A stretch of DNA of 51,122 nucleotides, from contig JALERL010000076.1 of the NCBI GenBank assembly GCA_022764465.1, positions 1 to 51,122 of the forward strand, read 5' to 3'. The stretch comes from Lachnospiraceae bacterium. Lineage in GTDB: Bacteria; Bacillota; Clostridia; Lachnospirales; Lachnospiraceae. Below the pieces are notes generated by a model. It worked only from the letters and a program-made list of their open reading frames with translations, did no database searches and had not been told where the DNA came from. Position 1 is the stretch's first letter. The number at the start of each line of letters is the position of its first letter. The position numbers and the translations under genes were made by a program. Below are positions 7,920 through 15,773 of this stretch, one piece after another.

Positions 7920-9215
7920 ATGGAAAGAGAGAAAATAACAGAAAGAAAGGGCTTATGGAATGTCTGCTTTGCACTTGCTTTTGCAGTTGTCCTTATGATT
8001 TGCTGCAGTGTCAACGCAAAGGCTGCAGTAACGAAAAAGCCGACGAATCTGCATCAGGTTGATGCAACGGAAGGAAGCATCCGGTTTGCATGGGATAACG
8101 GAGCAACGGATTCGGGAGATCCGTACACGTATATTTATGAAGTAAGCAAGAGCAAGGATTTTTCACCCTCCAGGCTTGTATGCAATGAGTCAGTCAATGC
8201 GGGCAGTGAAGCAAATGCATATATGAACTTGTCAGACGGACAGGATTATTATGTACGTGTCGGCATGATCGAGGGGTTTGTAAGCAGTTCAAACTATAAG
8301 CAGTCCAATCTGCAGTGGACGAATGCTGTCAAAATGTCAACGATCCCATTACAGATGTCAGGTTCCTGGCAGGTCAAAGAGATTGGTGCGACGGAAACTT
8401 CTATCAAGATTTCCTGGCCTGCGGTAAAGAAAGCAAATGGATATGAGATAAAATATTGGGAAGATGGATCTCTTACGACAAAGACAAAATGTGTGAAGGG
8501 AACATCGGTAATTCTTACGAAGTTAAAACCGGATACCCTGTATCAGATTTCGGTTTCCCCGTATCGTGACAGTGGCAGCTACAAGGCAGCTAGGGAAGCC
8601 CAGAAAACAGCCATTTATACACTTTCCAAGGTCAGTGACTTTGCAGTTACCTATGCAGGGTATAATTCCTTTTCTTTTGGCTGGGAGAGAGTATTTGGAG
8701 CAACCGGTTATGATATTCAGGTGACTTCTTATAAGGACAGTAATTTCAAGCATCCATTGTATAAGAAATCCGTAGATCTGACGGACAGTACGTTCATGGT
8801 TTCTTCATCAAGGTTCTCCGGCAAGTTCTGTCTTGCAAGAATCCGTTCATATAAGAAAATGTCCAATGGCAAGCTTGCAAAAAGCGGCTGGACAAAGATC
8901 TACTGCGGAGGAACAAGCAGCCATGTTGATGCAAAAATCAGTGGCAAGGCACTAAAAATCAACTGGAAAAAGGTAGATGGAGCAACCGGTTACAACATCT
9001 ATGTATCGAATAATTACGGTAACGGTTATAAAAAGGTTGCAACTGTAAACAGTAAGACAACGAAATGTACCTTAAAGAAGTTTAATAAAAAGGCATTCAG
9101 TACAAAGAAGAATTATTATGTCAGAGTCGAGCCGGTTCATAAGGAGAAGAAGGTGACTTATCGTACATTCTCATACGGGATCGATAGCTGTGATGTTACG
9201 GTATGGAAAAAATAG
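7920..9215 (+). CDS. Secreted fibronectin type III-like repeat protein (paralogue 4 of 4)
   Basis: A 431-residue exported protein; ribosome site GAGGAT upstream. Signal peptide core CFALAFAVVLMICCS, cleavage near NAKAA. Modules: IRFAWDNGATDSG, IKISWPAVKKANGYEIKYWE, FSFGWERVFGATGYDIQVTSYKD, and the final LKINWKKVDGATGYNIYVS with KKFNKKAFSTKK. It follows its neighbour after 36 bases, so it is likely part of the same transcript (5235-9215). Ligand unknown. Confidence 0.85.
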   Translation: MEREKITERKGLWNVCFALAFAVVLMICCSVNAKAAVTKKPTNLHQVDATEGSIRFAWDNGATDSGDPYTYIYEVSKSKDFSPSRLVCNESVNAGSEANAYMNLSDGQDYYVRVGMIEGFVSSSNYKQSNLQWTNAVKMSTIPLQMSGSWQVKEIGATETSIKISWPAVKKANGYEIKYWEDGSLTTKTKCVKGTSVILTKLKPDTLYQISVSPYRDSGSYKAAREAQKTAIYTLSKVSDFAVTYAGYNSFSFGWERVFGATGYDIQVTSYKDSNFKHPLYKKSVDLTDSTFMVSSSRFSGKFCLARIRSYKKMSNGKLAKSGWTKIYCGGTSSHVDAKISGKALKINWKKVDGATGYNIYVSNNYGNGYKKVATVNSKTTKCTLKKFNKKAFSTKKNYYVRVEPVHKEKKVTYRTFSYGIDSCDVTVWKK

Positions 9216-9257
9216 TTTAATATTTTTGAAAGAATACTTAAGAAATTGTTGCCGTCC

Positions 9258-9286
9258 TTGTGCTTTTAGAACGGAAATTGTATAAT
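9258..9286 (+). promoter_or_regulatory. Promoter of the second Ig-like gene
   Basis: TTGTGC (9258-9263), 17-bp spacer, TATAAT (9281-9286). It gives the last gene of the array its own start of transcription. Confidence 0.65.
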
Positions 9287-9339
9287 ATTTCTAAGAGAAG
9301 ATTTCAGTTCTTAAGCATGAGGAAAGCGGGGGATTTCTA

Positions 9340-10038
9340 TTGAAAAAGACCATGAAAAAATTATTAAGTGGTGTGCTGGCATTTGTGATGCTTTTTATGA
9401 TGCAGCTTGTGCTGCCACAGAACACGACAGATGTGGAGGCCGCTGTAAAGTATTCCTTTGACAAGGCGTATCAGAATAAGACGGTATACTATATCCCGGA
9501 TGGGAATGAGGTTCAGTACTTTGAACTGAAGATCAGGAATCAGCCGAAGGCAACACAGATCAAGAATGTTACGGTTAAGGCGGATAAGAGCAGTGCAGGT
9601 GCCTTTCGCGCCTATGCAAGAAAGGGCTGTATCCGTGTATATTACAGGGCAGCCGGAACCGTTCAGGTATCCTGTAAGATCGGTAAGCAGAAGCTGACAA
9701 CGAAGCTGTATGTGAAAAAGTATACGAATCCATTTGCTTCGTTTAAGATCGGTAAGACGGATTTTACGAAGCGGTATGCGAATACGAATGAATTTGAATA
9801 TTACCATACAAAGGCAGTGAAGAACCAGAAGCTGACGATCCGTATGAAGAAGGGATTTCTGGTGAAGAGTGTCTATGCTTATGGCACCGGCTCGAGATCC
9901 GTCTATGATATTAACAAGGCTTCTTACAGCCAGAACAAGGTGTCCTTAAATACCGCTTACAGTCATATTATTGTAACCGTATATGACAAGGCACAGAAGC
10001 TTACCTACAATTTTGACTTGTATTCTTATAAGGAATAG
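9340..10038 (+). CDS. Small secreted Ig-like protein (paralogue 2 of 2)
   Basis: A 232-residue exported protein. The start is probably TTG at 9340, since GGGGG (9328-9332) stands seven bases before it; the ATG at 9352 would be too far. Signal peptide with core LLSGVLAFVMLFMMQLVL and cleavage near DVEAA. The first half has the Big_2-like pattern ending GTVQVSCKIGKQKLTTKLYVKKY. The second half (FKIGKTDFTKRY, EYYHTKAVKNQKL) follows the paralogue at 4446. Predicted to act at the cell surface; function unknown. Confidence 0.8.
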   Translation: MKKTMKKLLSGVLAFVMLFMMQLVLPQNTTDVEAAVKYSFDKAYQNKTVYYIPDGNEVQYFELKIRNQPKATQIKNVTVKADKSSAGAFRAYARKGCIRVYYRAAGTVQVSCKIGKQKLTTKLYVKKYTNPFASFKIGKTDFTKRYANTNEFEYYHTKAVKNQKLTIRMKKGFLVKSVYAYGTGSRSVYDINKASYSQNKVSLNTAYSHIIVTVYDKAQKLTYNFDLYSYKE

Positions 10039-10063
10039 AAGCACATAACGTAACGCAGGAGAA

Positions 10064-10096
10064 AAGGGAACAGATTTCAGATCTGTTCTCTTTTTT
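10064..10096 (+). terminator. Terminator of the secreted-protein array
   Basis: GAACAGAT pairs with ATCTGTTC around TTTCAG-like loop bases and is followed by CTTTTTT. It separates the array from queA. Confidence 0.85.
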
Positions 10097-10126
10097 AGGT
10101 TCTAAGCATACTTTTGTTCGGTAAGC

Positions 10127-10161
10127 TTGCACAATTTGACAAAATGTCCTATACTGTCAAA
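10127..10161 (+). promoter_or_regulatory. queA promoter with inverted repeat over the -10 box
   Basis: TTGCAC (10127-10132), 17-bp spacer, TATACT (10150-10155). TTTGACA (10135-10141) and TGTCAAA (10155-10161) form a perfect 7-bp inverted repeat with 13 bases between. This could bind a repressor. The 5' leader also has an ATCTGCC/GGCAGAT hairpin. No preQ1 riboswitch pattern was seen. Confidence 0.55.
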
Positions 10162-10260
10162 GTGGCTGATACAGGAGGAACGATCTGCCGGAGTGATAGG
10201 AATCGGGCAGATATAAGACTCTGTAATTTATAGATAAGATAGTTGATAAGGAGAAGCAGG

Positions 10261-11307
10261 ATGGACGTAAAAGATTTTGATTATGATTTACCACAGGAGC
10301 TGATCGCTCAGGACCCGCTTGAGGACAGATCCAGCTCAAGGCTGATGGTTTTAGATAAGAATACCGGAGCAGTGGAACATCATGTGTTCCGTGAGATCAC
10401 GCAGTACTTAAGACCGGGAGACTGTCTGGTATTAAATAACACGAAGGTAATACCGGCACGCCTGTTTGGCGTAAAGGAAGGAACAGAGGCGAAGATTGAG
10501 ATCCTTTTATTAAAGCGCAAGGAGAATGACATCTGGGAGACACTGGTAAAGCCGGGGAAAAAGGCAAAGCCGGGTACGAAGATCATTTTTGGGGAAGGGC
10601 TCTTAGTCGGAGAAGTGATCGACGTGGTAGAAGACGGTGATCGTCTGATCCGGTTCCATTATGATGGAATCTTTGAGGAGATCTTAGATCAGTTAGGACA
10701 GATGCCGTTACCACCATATATCACACACCAGTTAAAGGATAAGAAACGTTATCAGACGGTCTATGCCAAGCATGAGGGATCTGCCGCAGCCCCGACAGCG
10801 GGACTTCATTTTACACCGGAATTATTAGATGAGATCCGTGCAATGGGCGTAGAGATCGCGGAGGTAACACTTCATGTAGGTCTTGGAACCTTCCGTCCGG
10901 TGAAGGTTGAGAATGTCTTAGATCATCATATGCATTCCGAATATTACCGGATCGAGCAGTCGGAGGCAGATAAGATCAATCGTGCCAAGAGAGAAGGACA
11001 CCGTGTTATTTCGGTTGGTACAACCAGTACACGTACCCTGGAATCGGCTGCGGATGAGCAGGGCTATTTGACGGCAAAAAGCGGCTGGACGGATATTTTT
11101 ATATATCCGGGTTATCAGTTTAAGGTGATCGACGGACTGATCACGAACTTCCACCTGCCACAGTCGACGCTTGTCATGCTGGTTTCTGCCTTAGCCGGAC
11201 GTGAACATATTTTAAATGCATATAAGATCGCGGTCGAAGAGAAATACCGGTTTTTCAGTTTTGGGGATGCGATGTTTATTGCAGACTTAAACGAAGGAAA
11301 GAAGTAG
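10261..11307 (+). CDS. queA: S-adenosylmethionine:tRNA ribosyltransferase-isomerase
   Basis: QueA transfers and isomerises the ribose of SAM onto preQ1 at the tRNA wobble base, giving epoxyqueuosine. The 348-residue length and motifs such as [37 protein letters not shown] and [17 protein letters not shown] are typical of the family. The start at 10261 (MDVKDF) is chosen because AAGGAG stands at 10248; an upstream in-frame Met at 10243 has no such site. Neighbours are unrelated: secreted proteins before it and a PilZ protein after it. Intact. Confidence 0.97.
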   Translation: MDVKDFDYDLPQELIAQDPLEDRSSSRLMVLDKNTGAVEHHVFREITQYLRPGDCLVLNNTKVIPARLFGVKEGTEAKIEILLLKRKENDIWETLVKPGKKAKPGTKIIFGEGLLVGEVIDVVEDGDRLIRFHYDGIFEEILDQLGQMPLPPYITHQLKDKKRYQTVYAKHEGSAAAPTAGLHFTPELLDEIRAMGVEIAEVTLHVGLGTFRPVKVENVLDHHMHSEYYRIEQSEADKINRAKREGHRVISVGTTSTRTLESAADEQGYLTAKSGWTDIFIYPGYQFKVIDGLITNFHLPQSTLVMLVSALAGREHILNAYKIAVEEKYRFFSFGDAMFIADLNEGKK

Positions 11308-11422
11308 GAAATACCGCTTGTCATGCGTCCGTGAATATAGTAAGATATAGGTAATGAACAGTGTCCCATATGTACGATAGATGTGGAACGGGCACAGGAT
11401 CAGTAGGAGAGAGGAAACAGAT

Positions 11423-11764
11423 ATGCAGGAAAAAAGAAAGCACAAGCGTCTTAGTCTATCCGTAGATATTCAGTTAGAACGCTTAGATCAGGATGGAGTT
11501 ACAACCTTAAAAATGATTACGGTAGATGTTACCGATATTTCCCGTTCTGGTATTGGCTTTCGTTCTGACCAGAAGCTGGATATTGATGCATATTTCGATA
11601 CGAAGATCCAGATCTGGACGAAGGAAGTCATCAATGCTGTGATCCGTGTGGTACGTCGTGAGGATTTACCGGATGGCGGTTATAAGTATGGATGTACGTT
11701 TGTAGGTATTACCGATAATGATGCTATGAAGATCGATATTTATCAGATCTTCCACGATGTATAG
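11423..11764 (+). CDS. PilZ domain protein (c-di-GMP receptor)
   Basis: A 113-residue single-domain PilZ protein. It has the two c-di-GMP binding motifs: an Arg-rich RKHKR near residues 5-9 and DISRSGIGF (D-x-S-x-x-G) about 30 residues later. Such proteins bind cyclic di-GMP and alter motility or surface traits in the cytoplasm; the partner is unknown. The start at 11423 is favoured by AGGAGAGG just upstream over the in-frame ATG at 11381. It suggests that the organism uses c-di-GMP signalling, as flagellated Lachnospiraceae do. Confidence 0.85.
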   Translation: MQEKRKHKRLSLSVDIQLERLDQDGVTTLKMITVDVTDISRSGIGFRSDQKLDIDAYFDTKIQIWTKEVINAVIRVVRREDLPDGGYKYGCTFVGITDNDAMKIDIYQIFHDV

Positions 11765-11813
11765 AATCCAGAGGTCAGAAGATTGCTTCTATTTATATGA
11801 TGAACAAACAAAG

Positions 11814-11869
11814 AAAATGCACAAAATATATTCAACAGATATCTGCTTTATATATTTTGTGCATTTTTT
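11814..11869. terminator. Bidirectional terminator between the PilZ gene and aroA
   Basis: A perfect 16-bp stem (AATGCACAAAATATAT with its complement), an inner CAGATATCTG palindrome, an A-run before it and a T-run after it. It can stop transcription from both convergent genes. Confidence 0.9.
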
Positions 11870-11897
11870 ATGCAATAGGAAAAACCTTCGGATGTAG

Positions 11898-13175
11898 CTA
11901 TCTGGAAAGTAACGCAAGATCATCGTAAAAGCCCGGATAGGAGATGTTGACACAGTCTCCGTCTATGATCGTTGTCTCACCATCTGCGGCAAGTGCTGCA
12001 ACAGCAAAGGACATTGCAATTCGATGATCCTTATAGGAATTGATTGTTGCACCATGGATAGGAGCACCACCACGGATGATCATTCCATCATCTGTCGGTG
12101 TGATATCTGCACCCATTGCAAGAAGATTCTCGGTGATCGTCTGGATACGGTCGGATTCTTTTACCTTAAGCTCTGCTGCGTCACGGATCGTAGTCGTGCC
12201 ATCGGCATATGCAGCAAGGATTGCAATGGCAGGGATCTCATCGATCAGGGTAGGGATGATTTCACCTTCCACTGTTGTGCCATGCAGGCTGCTGGAGCGG
12301 ACGAGCAGGTCGCAGACCGGTTCGCCGGAAACCGTACGTTCATTTAAGCGTGTGATGTCACCGCCCATTGCAAGTGCGACACGTAAGATACCGTCTCTGG
12401 TCGGGTTGATGCCGACATTGCGGATCACAATCTCTGAATTCGGTACGATCAGACCTGCAACGAGAAAATAAGCAGCAGAGGAGATGTCTCCCGGAACTTC
12501 GATCTTTTGTCCGGTTAGAACCGGATCCGGATCGATCGTTGCAGTTGTTCCCTTAGAGCATACTGTCGCACCAAAGGCGGAAAGCATCAGTTCGGTATGA
12601 TTTCTCGATAAGATCGGCTCAGTGACAGAGGTCTGGCCATCTGCATAAAGACCTGCTAAAAGGACACAGGACTTGACCTGTGCTGAAGCGACCGGTGAAT
12701 CGTAATGGATCGCATGGAGCGGACGTCCGGTGATCGTTAATGGGGCACAGTCATTGCCTTTGTCACTTCGGATGTCTGCCTGCATCATCTGAAGCGGTGT
12801 CATAATACGCTTCATCGGACGGGTCTGGATCGAAGCATCTCCGTTTAGATGGGAGGTAAAGCTCTGACCGGCAAGGATGCCGGAGATCAGACGGGTGGTG
12901 GTTCCGCTGTTTCCGACATCTAGGATATCCTGTGGAGCAGTCAGACCATGCAGTCCATTTCCATGGATCAGTACGTGGTCGTTGTCCCGCTCGATTGAAA
13001 CTCCCATTTTCTGAAAACAGGAGATGGTAGAGAGACAGTCCGCACCTTCTAAGAAGTTCGATACCTCCGTTAATCCATTTGAAATCGAACCAAACATAAT
13101 GGCACGGTGGGAGATCGATTTATCTCCCGGAATACTGACTTTACCAGTCAGATGTTTTACATTTGAGAGTTTCAT
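11898..13175 (-). CDS. aroA: 3-phosphoshikimate 1-carboxyvinyltransferase (EPSP synthase)
   Basis: Joins shikimate-3-phosphate and phosphoenolpyruvate in the shikimate pathway. The 425-residue length is normal. Visible family motifs include SIPGDKSISHRAIMFGSI at the N-terminus, the LDVGNSGTTTRLISGIL loop, QVKSCVLLAGL, and ELKVKESDRI with DHRIAMSFAVAAL near the C-terminus. It is the last gene of a minus-strand operon and starts 15 bases after the stop of tyrA. Confidence 0.97.
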   Translation of the reverse strand: MKLSNVKHLTGKVSIPGDKSISHRAIMFGSISNGLTEVSNFLEGADCLSTISCFQKMGVSIERDNDHVLIHGNGLHGLTAPQDILDVGNSGTTTRLISGILAGQSFTSHLNGDASIQTRPMKRIMTPLQMMQADIRSDKGNDCAPLTITGRPLHAIHYDSPVASAQVKSCVLLAGLYADGQTSVTEPILSRNHTELMLSAFGATVCSKGTTATIDPDPVLTGQKIEVPGDISSAAYFLVAGLIVPNSEIVIRNVGINPTRDGILRVALAMGGDITRLNERTVSGEPVCDLLVRSSSLHGTTVEGEIIPTLIDEIPAIAILAAYADGTTTIRDAAELKVKESDRIQTITENLLAMGADITPTDDGMIIRGGAPIHGATINSYKDHRIAMSFAVAALAADGETTIIDGDCVNISYPGFYDDLALLSR

Positions 13176-13190
13176 AATAAATATCCTTTC

Positions 13191-14288
13191 TTATCTTTGA
13201 TAAATCGTATAGTGGTATTTCTCAAGCAGGGCAATACTCTGTTCGAGGGATTCCTGGTCATACATTTCAATATGCAGAACACCCTGTTCGAATTCACGGT
13301 TATGTAAAATACCGATATTCTTAATACTTAAGTTATTGCTGGCTAAGATCGTTGCGATCGTCGCAATTCCACCGGCTTCATCGATCAGGTCACAATAGAA
13401 TTCGAAGATCTTCTTCAATGGACCGGATTTCTTCACCTGGATCGAATCCCTGTAATCCTTTGCGGATTCAAAAAAGTGGTAGATTGAATCCGCATCGCCA
13501 CCGGAAATATTTTCCTTCGCCTGCTGCAATATCCCAATATACTGATCGATCAGAAGCCGGATCTGTTCCTGATTCGAGAGACAGATATTCTGCCACATGA
13601 CAGGAGAAGAGGAGGCGATGCGCGTAATATCACGAAAGCCGCCGGCGGCGATCGTTTTCATGGTCTCATTCTCATCATCGATCGAAGCAATCAGGTTCAC
13701 CAGACTTGCAGCGATCACATGTGGAAGATGGCTGATCGAGGCAGTCGCATGATCGTGTACTTCATAGTCTAAGATCATCGTCTGTGCACCTAAAGAGGCA
13801 ATATAGGCTTCCATCTTAGCAAGTACATCCGGATCTGTTTTTGCAGATGGTGTCAGAATGTAATATGCATTTTCTAACAGATAAGCGGTTGCACTGTGAT
13901 AGCCGGTCTGTTCCGAACCGGTCATTGGATGTCCGCCGATGAAGTGATCCTCTAATCCAAGCCGGATGACTTCCTTATGAATATCGGATTTGACGCTGCC
14001 GACATCTGTAATGATACAGTCCTTGCGGATAATATCCTTAAGCTGCCGGATATATTCAATATTTTTACGGACCGGACAGCATAAGAAGATCAGGTCACAG
14101 TCCGCGAATGCAGTCAGATCTAACAGTCCGCTATTTTGGATCGTTCCATCCTCATATGCTTCCGTAACAGTAGAAGCGTGTCCGGCAGTTGCAATCATTT
14201 TTGTCGCCGGGTAGATCCGTTTGATCGTCTTTGCGATCGAACCGCCGATCAGACCCAGTCCGATAAAGCCTATATTTCCAAAGTCCAT
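13191..14288 (-). CDS. tyrA: Prephenate dehydrogenase with C-terminal ACT domain
   Basis: Oxidatively decarboxylates prephenate to 4-hydroxyphenylpyruvate for tyrosine. The N-terminal Rossmann motif GFIGLGLIGGSIAK, the segment IITDVGSVKSDI and the catalytic-region HPMTGSEQTGY are visible. The last 75 or so residues (GGIATIATILASNNLSIKNIGI...) form an ACT domain, probably the tyrosine feedback site. Total 365 residues. It sits between DAHP synthase and EPSP synthase in one operon. Confidence 0.95.
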   Translation of the reverse strand: MDFGNIGFIGLGLIGGSIAKTIKRIYPATKMIATAGHASTVTEAYEDGTIQNSGLLDLTAFADCDLIFLCCPVRKNIEYIRQLKDIIRKDCIITDVGSVKSDIHKEVIRLGLEDHFIGGHPMTGSEQTGYHSATAYLLENAYYILTPSAKTDPDVLAKMEAYIASLGAQTMILDYEVHDHATASISHLPHVIAASLVNLIASIDDENETMKTIAAGGFRDITRIASSSPVMWQNICLSNQEQIRLLIDQYIGILQQAKENISGGDADSIYHFFESAKDYRDSIQVKKSGPLKKIFEFYCDLIDEAGGIATIATILASNNLSIKNIGILHNREFEQGVLHIEMYDQESLEQSIALLEKYHYTIYQR

Positions 14289-14323
14289 GTCTTAACCTTT
14301 CTATAGTTGTGTTGTCTGTATGT

Positions 14324-15334
14324 TTATTTTCTTCCGGCAAGAGAAATATATGGGCGGATGTTGTCCATGACAGAATCAAACTGTTCAAAGTTTAAGGACT
14401 GTGGACCGTCTGATAAGGCATGGGCAGGATCGTTATGAACTTCGATCATAAGACCATCTGCACCACATGCAATGCCTGCCTTGGCAAGTGGCTCTACAAA
14501 GCTTCTTACGCCGGTAGCATGGGAAGGATCGACGATAACCGGAAGATGGGATTTCTCTTTTAATACGCAGACAGCACTTAAGTCTAACGTATTTCTGGTT
14601 GCGGTTTCAAAGGTACGGATACCACGTTCGCAGAGGGCAACGTTTGGATTGCCGGAGGAAATGATGTATTCCGCTGCATTTAACCACTCATCTATTGTAG
14701 CAGCAAGCCCACGCTTGAGCAATACAGGAAGTCCGGTTTTTCCGACCTCTTTTAACAGCTCGAAGTTCTGCATGTTTCTTGCACCTACCTGTAACATATT
14801 AACATATTTTACGGCAGATTCAACCGCATGTGCACTGGTAACTTCACAAATTGTTGCAAGTCCGGTCTCTTCGGAAGCTGTTTTCATATAACGTAAGCCT
14901 TCTTCCTCAAGTCCCTGGAAAGAGTATGGGGAAGTACGTGGCTTGTATGCGCCGCCGCGGAGGATCGTTGCACCGGCTTTTTTGACCGCCTGAGCGATAC
15001 ACATTAACTGCTCCTCGGATTCAACGGCACAAGGACCTGCCATGATCGTCATGGTATCCGGCCCGATCACGGTGTCTTTTACCTTGAAGCTGGTTGGCTG
15101 TGGATGGAACTTGCGGTTCGAGAGCTTATAGCTTTCTGTGATCGGAACAATCTTTTCAACCGCAGGTGCGGCTTCGATGGCAGTGGTATCTAACTTAGAC
15201 TTATCACCAACCACGCCAATGATGGTGACTTCTTCGCCTTCGGAGAGATGTGTCTTTAATCCTTTTGCTTCTACTTCTGTAACAACATGTTTGATGGCAT
15301 CCTCGGATGCATTTGGTTTCATTACGATGATCAT
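14324..15334 (-). CDS. aroF: 3-deoxy-7-phosphoheptulonate synthase (DAHP synthase, type I beta, with N-terminal ferredoxin-like domain)
   Basis: First enzyme of the shikimate pathway: condenses PEP with erythrose-4-phosphate. The 336-residue protein has an N-terminal regulatory domain (MIIVMKPNASEDAIKHVV...) and a TIM-barrel core with IMAGPCAVESEEQL, LRGGAYKPRTSPYSFQG, LLKRGLAATIDEWLNAAEY and IVDPSHATG. The N-terminal extension is typical of allosteric type I-beta enzymes of Thermotoga and Bacillus type. It leads the aroF-tyrA-aroA operon. Confidence 0.95.
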   Translation of the reverse strand: MIIVMKPNASEDAIKHVVTEVEAKGLKTHLSEGEEVTIIGVVGDKSKLDTTAIEAAPAVEKIVPITESYKLSNRKFHPQPTSFKVKDTVIGPDTMTIMAGPCAVESEEQLMCIAQAVKKAGATILRGGAYKPRTSPYSFQGLEEEGLRYMKTASEETGLATICEVTSAHAVESAVKYVNMLQVGARNMQNFELLKEVGKTGLPVLLKRGLAATIDEWLNAAEYIISSGNPNVALCERGIRTFETATRNTLDLSAVCVLKEKSHLPVIVDPSHATGVRSFVEPLAKAGIACGADGLMIEVHNDPAHALSDGPQSLNFEQFDSVMDNIRPYISLAGRK

Positions 15335-15397
15335 AATAAGGTTCCTTTCTCTTTCTATAGATAAAATTCATTTGATTCATACGAAACAACTAGACTT

Positions 15398-15425
15398 AGT
15401 ATAACATAAAAAATTAAAAAATCAA
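15398..15425 (-). promoter_or_regulatory. Promoter of the aroF-tyrA-aroA operon
   Basis: On the minus strand: TTGATT (15420-15425), 16-bp spacer, TATACT (15398-15403). The leader to the aroF start is short and shows no T-box or other riboswitch pattern. Confidence 0.65.
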
Positions 15426-15602
15426 CACTTTAAAGCGCAAAAGTTTAACGCATAAAAGCAACAACAAAAAAAGTAATACAAAAGAAGAATGAGAATAATA
15501 ATATTGTTGAATGAAAAAGATAAAAAGTCAAAGATAATGTGCAAACTGTTCATAGCGTATTCATAATTTGTTCATATACTTTGTATAAAATATATAATAT
15601 AG
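15426..15602. other. A+T-rich divergent intergenic region
   Basis: No gene or RNA is supported here. The stretch is low-complexity A+T-rich DNA between the divergent aroF and EF-G-like transcription units. Confidence 0.5.
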
Positions 15603-15631
15603 TTGATGAAACGGAAAATAAATAGTAAAAT
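15603..15631 (+). promoter_or_regulatory. Promoter of the EF-G-like gene
   Basis: TTGATG (15603-15608), 17-bp spacer, TAAAAT (15626-15631). It predicts a 5' leader of about 135 bases. Confidence 0.55.
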
Positions 15632-15655
15632 ATATACATAATCTAACGACTTGCA

Positions 15656-15759
15656 TCGTGTGAAATGAATTTTCACACACGGGATTTGTGTCTGCGCACA
15701 CTTGGCACAAACCCGGCGGGTGCACAGTTTATCTGTGTACGGCACAAAAATGTGTGTAG
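15656..15759 (+). promoter_or_regulatory. Structured 5' leader of the EF-G-like gene
   Basis: A run of small hairpins: GTGTGAAA/TTTCACAC, GTGT/ACAC, CCCG/CGGG, ACAG/CTGT, and finally GCACA (15742-15746) with TGTGT (15751-15755) next to the ribosome site. The last part, TGTGTACGGCACAAAAA (from 15734), closely matches 50111-50137 in front of the LysR gene. No known riboswitch fits. Confidence 0.5.
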
Positions 15760-15773
15760 AAATGAGGATGCAT

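Noticed and set aside
3066-9215. Sortase-anchored surface proteins
   Set aside because: No LPXTG-like motif, hydrophobic tail or basic end in any of the four FnIII proteins.
9364-9807. Antisense ORF of 147 codons in the Ig-like gene
   Set aside because: Shadow of the real gene: no ribosome site, no family resemblance, and the plus frame has a signal peptide and a paralogue.
10162-10260. preQ1 riboswitch before queA
   Set aside because: No C-rich loop and A-rich tail pattern of preQ1-I; only a simple hairpin.
15656-15773. Extended N-terminus of the EF-G-like protein from 15702
   Set aside because: That stretch is the structured leader with GTG/CAC repeats; the ribosome site fits the start at 15774.
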